Assembly (NCBI GenBank): GCA_046757585.1
Contig: JBHHYR010000048.1
Span: 1 to 21,045 of the forward strand
Source of the DNA: JBHHYR01 sp046757585
GTDB lineage: Bacteria; Desulfobacterota; Binatia; HRBIN30
Length of the DNA stretch: 21,045 nucleotides
Reading direction: 5' to 3'
The notes below the pieces were generated by a model. That model ran no database searches and was not told the origin of the DNA. It saw only the letters and a list, made by a program, of their open reading frames with translations. Of this stretch, positions 15,878-21,045 are shown in pieces. Each line of letters starts with the position of its first letter. The first letter of the stretch is position 1. A program made the translations under genes and the position numbers.

Positions 15878-15893
15878 CGGCACCTGGTTTGCT
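15878..15893 (+). promoter_or_regulatory. Sigma-54 (-24/-12) promoter of the monoheme cytochrome/molybdoenzyme unit
   Basis: CGGCACCTGGTTTGCT is very close to TGGCACG-N4-TTGCW. GG (15879-15880) and GC (15891-15892) are separated by exactly ten bases. Transcription should begin near 15903, leaving a leader of about 108 bases before the ATG at 16011. This is the better of the two matches in the window. Confidence 0.85.
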
Positions 15894-15912
15894 CCGGGTC
15901 GCATCCAGGAAG

Positions 15913-15949
15913 CGTAAGCTGTGAGACAGCGGTCGAAGGGCAGCTTGCG
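15913..15949 (+). other. Stem-loop in the 5' leader of the second monoheme cytochrome
   Basis: CGTAAGCTG (15913-15921) can pair with CAGCTTGCG (15941-15949) over nine positions, one of them a G-U, with a 19-base loop. It sits about 10 bases after the predicted transcription start, inside a leader longer than that of copy 1. It could stabilise the mRNA; chance pairing is not excluded. Confidence 0.3.
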
Positions 15950-16010
15950 TCTGTGCGAGTAGGAGGAGGCCAGACGAGTCGGTTGGTTGAGGTTAGTTCA
16001 GAAAGGCGTG

Positions 16011-16370
16011 ATGACAACGTTTACCGCGGCTGCCTTCGCCGTCGTCGCCGTAGCTTTGGTTCCCAGCTCCGCTCTGGGACAGACCACGGATGTGGCAAAG
16101 GGAAAGGTTACCTATCAGAAGTACTGCGCCAGCTGCCACGGGAGCAACGGTAAAGGAAACGGCCCAGTGGCTGCGCTCCTCAACAACCCCAAACCGCGCG
16201 ACCATACGGACGGAGCCTTCATGGAGAACCTCTCCGACGCGTATCTCGCCGACATTATCACGAGGGGGGGAGCAGCGGTTGGACGTTCACCGTTGATGCC
16301 GGCGGGGAAGACCCTGACGAAGGAGGAGATCGCGAATCTCGTCGCGTACCTCAGGGCTTTGGCGAGATAG
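16011..16370 (+). CDS. Small periplasmic monoheme class I cytochrome c (copy 2)
   Basis: 119 residues with a Sec signal peptide (cleavage near ALGQ, about 23), CASCH heme motif (39-43) and a probable Met ligand M96 in LMPAGK. It aligns along its whole length with the cytochrome at 7459 (TYQK.CASCHG, GKG.GP, PKPRDHTDGA, LSD.YLADII, KTL). I chose the ATG at 16011 because it follows AGAAAGG and gives an N-terminus like copy 1; a TTG at 15987 would add eight residues. It has its own sigma-54 promoter and is followed by the molybdoenzyme, so it may be the direct electron partner of that enzyme (inference). Confidence 0.92.
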   Translation: MTTFTAAAFAVVAVALVPSSALGQTTDVAKGKVTYQKYCASCHGSNGKGNGPVAALLNNPKPRDHTDGAFMENLSDAYLADIITRGGAAVGRSPLMPAGKTLTKEEIANLVAYLRALAR

Positions 16371-16477
16371 GGTGCTTCTAGGCCGTGCGGGTGGCGTGGC
16401 GAAACGCCCGCTGGTGCGACCTGCGGGTCGTGCCTGATCGCCATCAGAGTCAATCGTGATCTTCATCATAGGTACCT

Positions 16478-16495
16478 TCCTACCAGTCGGTAGGA
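16478..16495 (+). promoter_or_regulatory. 18-bp palindrome before the molybdoenzyme ribosome site
   Basis: TCCTACC (16478-16484) and GGTAGGA (16489-16495) form perfect 7-bp arms around AGTC. The element ends 6 bases before the AGGAGGAGG ribosome site of the molybdoenzyme. It could be an operator or an RNA hairpin that affects translation. Nothing else in the window matches it. Confidence 0.4.
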
Positions 16496-16516
16496 TGCAC
16501 CAGGAGGAGGCTGTGT

Positions 16517-19366
16517 GTGACCGATAGGTGGACACGCCGGGACTTCCTGAAAACGACCGGCGCCGCAGCCGTGGGCCTGGGGCTGTGGAACCTCAGTCTC
16601 GCGTGTAGTTCTTCCGAGCAGACAGGCACCGCGGCGAAGCCCGCGCGCGCGCGCGGACCACTCCCGGCGTACCGGAGCTGGGAGGACTTGTACCGCCGGA
16701 AATGGACCTGGGATCGCGTCGTATGTGGTACCCATACGATGACCAATTGTGTGTCCGGATGCGCCTGGGACCTGTATGTCAAGGACGACATGGTATGGCG
16801 CGAGGAGCAAAAATCGCCGTACACCGCGTCGTCCCCCGGCTTGCCGGACTTCAATCCGCGCGGGTGCCAGAAAGGCGCCTGCGGCTCGACGCTCATGTAC
16901 TCCCCGTCCCGTGTACGCTACCCGCTCCGGCGCCTTGGCAAGCGCGGGGAAGGTCGCTGGCAGCGCATCTCGTGGGACGAGGCGTTGTCCACGGTTGCGA
17001 GCGCCATCGTCGAAGCGCTCGAGCAGGACGGCCCCGCTTCGGTGTTCTGCGAGCTAGGTCCCAACATCGGTGCCGGAGCAAACAGCGCTGCGCCACTCCG
17101 CTTCTTCCGCTTATTGGGTTCACCGGCGACGGATTCGATGGGCCAGATCGGCGACCTGTCTCTCGGTGCCACCATTACGTTGGGGAACGGGCATCCGTGT
17201 GGCTCGTCCGACGACTGGTGGCGCTCCGCGTATCTGGTGATGTGGACGCTCAACCCGTCTGCGACCCGGATTCCGGATGCGCACTTTCTGTATGAGGCGC
17301 GATATCGGGGCGCTCAGCTCGTGGCCATCTGTCCCGACATGAACAATAGTGCCGTGCACGCCGATCTGTGGCTGAATCCGCGCCCCGGTACCGATGCCGC
17401 GCTGGCGCTGGGCGCCGCCCAGGTCATCATCGCGGAGAAGCTCTATGACGCGGCGTATGTGTCCGAGCAAACCGACTTGCCGCTTCTGGTGCGCACCGAC
17501 ACGCACCGGTTCGTGCGGGAATCAGCTATGCGACCCAGCGGCTCCGTCACGGCGTTCTTCGTCTGGGATGCCCAGCGGCGCCGGGCTGTGCCAGCGCCCG
17601 GTAGCGGTGCGCTGAACAGCCTTGATAGCACTGGTATCAGCCCTGACCTTGATTTCCAGGGGACGATTCCTATTCGAGGAAGGCCGGTGCCAGTGCGCAC
17701 GGTGTTTTCATTGTTGCGCGAGCGCCTCGATCGCGACTATCGTCCCGAGCAAGCAGCCGGCATCACAGGGGTGGGGGCAACGATCATCCGGCAGTTCGCT
17801 CGCGGGTTCGCGGCAGCCCGGGGCGCGCTCATTCTCTCTTCATGGGGGCAGTGTAAGTTCCTGCATGCCGATCTGGCGCAGCGGGCACAGATTCTCCTGG
17901 CATCGCTCACCGGGAACCTTGGGCGTGCTGGTGGTGGCTGGCGTGCCGGCGGCTTCTTCGCACCCGAGGGCTTCGCCCTGCTTGCCATTCAGGAACGGCT
18001 CGGCCTCATTGATTTGGCCACTTTCGCGGCGAAGTCGTATTTCGATCCGGCGGAAACGCAGCACTTTTTCGCGCGCTATTTTGTACCCGGCTCGGTGTGG
18101 CACCAGGTACACGGCGGGCTGGAGGCGGTGTCCAGCGATCCACGCTACGGCGACATCGCCGCTCCGCGCCCGGCGTCGGAATACTTGCGCGAAGCGATCG
18201 AGAAGAAATGGTTTCCCGTTTTCCCGCCGCCGGGGCGGGCGCCGCGGGTGATCCTGTCCATCTTCGGGAACGTGCTGCGCCATTCACGCAACAACACCCA
18301 GTTGCTCGAGACCTTGTGGCCCCAGGTGAAGCTGGCCGTCGACGTCAACTTCCGCCTCAATGAGACGAGCCGGTGGGCTGATGTCATCCTGCCCGCGGCC
18401 TATTGGTACGAGAAGACTGGTCTCAAGTACCTTGTGTCCTTCATCCCGTACGTTCATCTCGGTGATAAGGCGGTCCCCTCGCTCGGGGAGGCGAAACCGG
18501 AGTGGGAGATCTTTGGGCTCCTTGCTGCGGCGGTGGCACGGGAGGCGCGCCGGCGGAATCTACGGCCGTATACTGATATTGGTGACCAGAAACGCGACGC
18601 GCGGCGCCTCGACGACGCCTTTACTGACCGCGGGCGGTTCAGTCCGCACGACGAAGGAAAGGCTCTGGAATTCGTGCTGAGCTATTCCTCGCCCACCAAG
18701 AGAGTGTCGCTTGATGACTTGCGCCGGGCTGGCGCGGTGCGCTTCCGTGGAACGGGCGCCCCGGGTGGGGCGGCGGGCTTCTACAGTGATTACGCCGCCA
18801 CCGAGCCCCTGGTGCCGCATCAGTGGTTCATTCAAAAGAAGCAGCGTTGGCCTACGCTGACAGGCCGGCAGCAGTTCTATATCGATCACCCCTGGTTCCT
18901 CGAATGCGGCGAGGCGCTGCCGACGTACAAACCGCCGCCCGTGGCGGGCGGACAATATCCCCTCGTCCTAAGCGGCGGCCATACGCGCTGGAGCATCCAC
19001 TCGCAGTGGCGCGATCAGCGCCCCTTGCTCCGCCTCCAACGCGGTGAGCCGGTCGTGTATCTGAACGATCACGATGCAGTGCGACGCGGAATCAGGGATC
19101 ATGATCTGGTGCGAGTGCGTAACGACCTCGGCGAATTCGTCCTGCGCGCAAAGCTGGCGCGCTACGTGCACCCTGGCCAGGTGCTCGTCTACCACGCGTG
19201 GGAGCCGTACCAGTTCCGCGATGGCCGTAGCGATCACGCCATCATCCCCAGTCCCTTCAAGCCGACGGCGCTGGTCGGTAACTACGGCCAGCTCCACTGG
19301 GCATACGCCCACTGGGAACCGAACCAGGTCGATCGTGACACGCGGGTCGAGGTGGAACGCGTGTGA
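16517..19366 (+). CDS. Tat-exported molybdopterin oxidoreductase, type II DMSO reductase family catalytic subunit
   Basis: 949 residues from a GTG preceded by AGGAGGAGG. Twin-arginine signal TRRDFLK (6-12) is followed by a hydrophobic stretch and C30-SSS, which also satisfies the loose lipobox pattern. The iron-sulfur (FS0) set is H73-x4-C78-x3-C82-x34-C117; NarG has H-x3-C-x3-C-x34-C. GDL with D213 is the expected Mo-ligand Asp of type II enzymes. NPRGCQKGAC, YPLRRLGKRGEGRWQRISWDEAL and the C-terminal dinucleotide-binding domain (about 820-949) confirm the family (NarG, SerA, ClrA, EbdA, DdhA, NxrA relatives). The substrate cannot be read from sequence. No beta (ferredoxin) or gamma (heme b) subunit follows; the gene after it is on the opposite strand. 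Its electron partner is probably the cytochrome encoded just upstream. Confidence 0.92.
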   Translation: MTDRWTRRDFLKTTGAAAVGLGLWNLSLACSSSEQTGTAAKPARARGPLPAYRSWEDLYRRKWTWDRVVCGTHTMTNCVSGCAWDLYVKDDMVWREEQKSPYTASSPGLPDFNPRGCQKGACGSTLMYSPSRVRYPLRRLGKRGEGRWQRISWDEALSTVASAIVEALEQDGPASVFCELGPNIGAGANSAAPLRFFRLLGSPATDSMGQIGDLSLGATITLGNGHPCGSSDDWWRSAYLVMWTLNPSATRIPDAHFLYEARYRGAQLVAICPDMNNSAVHADLWLNPRPGTDAALALGAAQVIIAEKLYDAAYVSEQTDLPLLVRTDTHRFVRESAMRPSGSVTAFFVWDAQRRRAVPAPGSGALNSLDSTGISPDLDFQGTIPIRGRPVPVRTVFSLLRERLDRDYRPEQAAGITGVGATIIRQFARGFAAARGALILSSWGQCKFLHADLAQRAQILLASLTGNLGRAGGGWRAGGFFAPEGFALLAIQERLGLIDLATFAAKSYFDPAETQHFFARYFVPGSVWHQVHGGLEAVSSDPRYGDIAAPRPASEYLREAIEKKWFPVFPPPGRAPRVILSIFGNVLRHSRNNTQLLETLWPQVKLAVDVNFRLNETSRWADVILPAAYWYEKTGLKYLVSFIPYVHLGDKAVPSLGEAKPEWEIFGLLAAAVAREARRRNLRPYTDIGDQKRDARRLDDAFTDRGRFSPHDEGKALEFVLSYSSPTKRVSLDDLRRAGAVRFRGTGAPGGAAGFYSDYAATEPLVPHQWFIQKKQRWPTLTGRQQFYIDHPWFLECGEALPTYKPPPVAGGQYPLVLSGGHTRWSIHSQWRDQRPLLRLQRGEPVVYLNDHDAVRRGIRDHDLVRVRNDLGEFVLRAKLARYVHPGQVLVYHAWEPYQFRDGRSDHAIIPSPFKPTALVGNYGQLHWAYAHWEPNQVDRDTRVEVERV

Positions 19367-19376
19367 TCGTCCCGGT

Positions 19377-19396
19377 GCCGCGGGCTCGTCCGCGGC
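19377..19396. terminator. Symmetric hairpin between convergent genes
   Basis: GCCGCGG (19377-19383) and CCGCGGC (19390-19396) form a perfect 7-bp stem with a 6-base loop. It lies between the molybdoenzyme stop and the stop of the reverse-strand membrane protein, which it touches. There is no T run on either side, so termination is suggested by position and not by a full intrinsic signature. Confidence 0.4.
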
Positions 19397-20187
19397 TAGC
19401 GAAAGCGGATCTTGAACAGCGTGCCGGCGCGGCAGAATTCTCGAGTGAACGTGACCAGAAAGAAAGTGGTGCCGAGCATCTCGAGGAACTCCTCGCTGAC
19501 CTTGGAATAATGCTCCACGGTGTACCGCGTCGCGCCAAGCACCCGGATCAACGGAGCGTAGGGGTCGAGCTGCCGCAGCCCTTCGGCAAAATCGAGCAGC
19601 ACGGCAGCTACGTAACATGCCATGCCGAGGAAAATGAACGTCATGGAGCTCTTGTCCGTGAGCGCGAACCAAAGGAAGAGAACCAGAAAGACACCCGCCC
19701 CGGCAAACATTGGCCCGAGCACGACTTGCCAGTCGTAGCTCGGGAACAGATTGAGCGCCGCGACACCTGCCTCCCCACCCTCATGCAGCAGGGCATGCAC
19801 GGTGCTTCCCATCCGCTCGTGGATCTGCGCGCCTTCGTCCGCCGCCATGTACACGAAAAAAGCGGCGAGGATCGCCCAGCCCGTACTTTTCACCCCGTCA
19901 TTCTGCTCGCGGGAAACGAGCCGGAACCGCAGAGAAACTAGCCACGCCGCGGCGCTCACCAGCAGTAGCTGCGTGCTGGCCACGAAGGTCGCAAGGGAAT
20001 CCTCGCGCGTGATGTTGGAGAACCGCTTGAGCGCGCCAACGTCGATGACGTGCCGAACGTTGAACACGTAGTCCAGTACCACCAGGAGGAGTTCGACTGA
20101 TACACAGCCAACGAAGACGCGCCGAACCAGCTTGTCCGATTCGATCGCGCCTACAACGTCAGAGTCAGCTGCGCTCGCACTGGACAT
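19396..20187 (-). CDS. Multi-pass membrane protein of unknown function
   Basis: 263 residues with about six to seven hydrophobic segments. Conserved-looking polar stretches between them are an N-ITREDSLATFVASTQLLL block (about 58-76), AADEGAQIHERMG (about 114-126), and EHYSKVSEEFLEMLGTTFFL near the C-terminus. This pattern recalls a widespread uncharacterised membrane family with DE-x3-IHE and EE-x2-EMLG motifs (from memory). I know no function for it. It ends convergently against the molybdoenzyme and lies 57 bases after the PilX-like gene on the same strand, with which it may share a transcript. The ribosome site is weak. No heme or quinone motif is clear, although the buried acidic/His residues could bind a cofactor. 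Confidence 0.75.
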   Translation of the reverse strand: MSSASAADSDVVGAIESDKLVRRVFVGCVSVELLLVVLDYVFNVRHVIDVGALKRFSNITREDSLATFVASTQLLLVSAAAWLVSLRFRLVSREQNDGVKSTGWAILAAFFVYMAADEGAQIHERMGSTVHALLHEGGEAGVAALNLFPSYDWQVVLGPMFAGAGVFLVLFLWFALTDKSSMTFIFLGMACYVAAVLLDFAEGLRQLDPYAPLIRVLGATRYTVEHYSKVSEEFLEMLGTTFFLVTFTREFCRAGTLFKIRFR

Positions 20188-20244
20188 CTCGGCGTTCTGC
20201 GGTGTGTCTCATGGCATCCCTTACCGGCGACAGGCCGCGGCCGC

Positions 20245-21045
20245 CTACTGATCACGCCAGGCGACGACTTGCATGGTGCGTGGAACGTTCCCAGTAGCAG
20301 AGCCACCAGCACCGTCGGCTAGCGCGAGACACGCGCTGCAGAAGTTCACGGTCGCATTGCCGCCGCCCGTGATCCCGATGCTAGGTGTCCAGAGGGAACC
20401 CAGTACCGTCGAGTTGCCGGTGAAACGGACGGTGCCACGGCTGATGATCCAGCCTTTGAAGGTCAGGTTCCCCTTGATATCGAGGCCGCCATCAACGACG
20501 AGAATTCCAGCCCCGGTCGCCGTCCCGTTCAGGTCCACAGTGCCTGGGTAAGTCAGATGCGTGATCTGCGGCGCTTGGTCAGTGCCGAAAACGGTATTGC
20601 CGTTCAGTTTGTTGTCGCTTGTTGTGACCACGCCGGGGTTGTTGAGGATGTTGGCGACGATCACGTCGATGTCGTCCGGGCTCGGACCGCCGGTGTGCAG
20701 GACGCTGGGCGTGAGGGGATCGTCGTCGAAGCCCTCGCCCTTTACGTTGTCTTTCTGCTCCTCGCTCAGCGACTCGACAACGTGATCGTGTGTTGACTCA
20801 GTCCTGGTGGCAATTCCAGCCCGCGCCTGGCAAGCCTCTTCGTTGGCCTTGTCCCCATTATCCTCACCCCCGCTGTCTTGGCTCGCGCTGTCTTGACTTC
20901 CGCTGTCTTGGCTCGCGCTGTCTTGACTTCCGCTGTCCTGACTGGCGCTGTCTTGACTCCCGCTGTCCTGACTGCCGCTGTCTTGGCTGGCGCTGTCCTG
21001 ACTGCCGCTGTCTTGGCTGGCGCTGTCCTGACTGCCGCTGTCTTG
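20245..21045 (-). CDS. PilX-like type IV pilus-associated protein, C-terminal part (5' end outside window)
   Basis: The reverse frame is open from the window end (21045) to a TAG at 20245, giving 266 visible residues. It opens with a low-complexity run of Q-D-S-[GA]-S pentapeptides (about 58 residues). An acidic segment follows, then a beta-rich C-terminal domain: GILVVDGGLDIKGNLTFKG, GTVRFTGNSTVLGS, GGNATVNFCSACLAL and a terminal VVAWRD. That series of G-N-x-[TV] turns and the closing W-R-[DE] recalls C-terminal regions of PilX-type pilus assembly proteins. A CxxC (FCSAC) is present without the His needed for heme. A GTG at 20664 is an internal codon, not the start. The N-terminus and any PilX prepilin-like segment are not visible, so the family call is moderate. 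Confidence 0.65.
   Translation of the reverse strand, partial: QDSGSQDSASQDSGSQDSASQDSGSQDSGSQDSASQDSGSQDSASQDSGSQDSASQDSGGEDNGDKANEEACQARAGIATRTESTHDHVVESLSEEQKDNVKGEGFDDDPLTPSVLHTGGPSPDDIDVIVANILNNPGVVTTSDNKLNGNTVFGTDQAPQITHLTYPGTVDLNGTATGAGILVVDGGLDIKGNLTFKGWIISRGTVRFTGNSTVLGSLWTPSIGITGGGNATVNFCSACLALADGAGGSATGNVPRTMQVVAWRDQ
20872..21045 (-). repeat. 15-bp tandem repeat coding for Q-D-S-[GA]-S pentapeptides
   Basis: There are 11.6 visible copies of a 15-bp unit (+ strand form GCTGTCTTGACTSSC and variants), continuing past the window end. The first nine bases, GCTGTC[TC]TG, are almost invariant; the last six vary, mainly ACTGCC/GCTGGC. From about 20947 the units alternate in pairs, giving a 30-bp higher-order period. 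The unit length is a multiple of three, so copy-number change keeps the reading frame. Confidence 0.9.

Noticed and set aside
20302..20325. CxxC in the PilX-like protein as a heme site
   Set aside because: The motif is FCSACL with no His after the second Cys.
20562..20664. GTG at 20664 as the start of a separate 139-residue protein
   Set aside because: The same frame stays open upstream to the window end and encodes a continuous acidic linker and repeat, so this is an internal codon.
20872..21045. Short regular repeats at the right edge as a CRISPR array
   Set aside because: The 15-bp units are contiguous with no spacers, stay in one open reverse frame and encode a pentapeptide repeat.

Overview
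The window reads as an electron-transfer island from a high-GC, Gram-negative anaerobe or facultative anaerobe. Seven proteins carry c-type heme motifs in 21 kb, and there are outer-membrane barrel, lipoprotein and Tat export signals, NtrC/sigma-54 regulation and a type IV pilus-like protein. This mix is typical of Desulfobacterota (Geobacter-like 'deltaproteobacteria') and some neighbouring phyla. I cannot name the species; the lineage is an inference from gene content.

Layout. (1) 1-4097, + strand: the 3' part of a cytochrome bc-type quinol oxidoreductase operon. It holds a two-cluster ferredoxin (cut by the window edge), a cytochrome b6-like subunit, a subunit IV-like protein, and an eight-heme cytochrome c made of a triheme head plus five class I-like domains. 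(2) 4098-4401: about 300 bases with no gene I can support. (3) 4402-7304: a translationally coupled two-component pair. The histidine kinase has a CxxCH heme motif in its periplasmic sensor, and the partner is an NtrC-type sigma-54 activator. (4) 7321-15772: a probable long transcription unit starting at a well-formed sigma-54 promoter. It encodes a monoheme cytochrome, an NHL propeller lipoprotein, a tetraheme cytochrome, a triheme c7-type lipoprotein, a small triheme cytochrome, a large outer-membrane beta-barrel, a second NHL lipoprotein and a twelve-heme cytochrome. (5) 15809-19366: a second sigma-54 promoter with the same architecture, then a second monoheme cytochrome and a large Tat-exported molybdopterin oxidoreductase of the type II DMSO reductase family. 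(6) 19396-21045, - strand: a multi-pass membrane protein and the 3' end of a PilX-like pilus protein with a pentapeptide repeat that runs off the window.

How it may work (inference). Quinol electrons pass through the bc complex to its octaheme cytochrome and the small periplasmic cytochromes. They then cross the outer membrane through the barrel with its triheme and multiheme partners, ending on extracellular cytochromes and/or the molybdoenzyme, which has a lipobox-like Cys after its Tat signal. Electrons could also run the other way if the enzyme is a dehydrogenase. The heme-sensing kinase and its activator sit immediately upstream. Two near-identical 18-bp palindromes, each 53-54 bp before a sigma-54 promoter, mark both cytochrome transcription units. 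The most interesting proposal is therefore a self-contained circuit: heme redox sensor, NtrC-type activator, two matched promoters, and a porin-cytochrome conduit coupled to an orphan type II molybdoenzyme.
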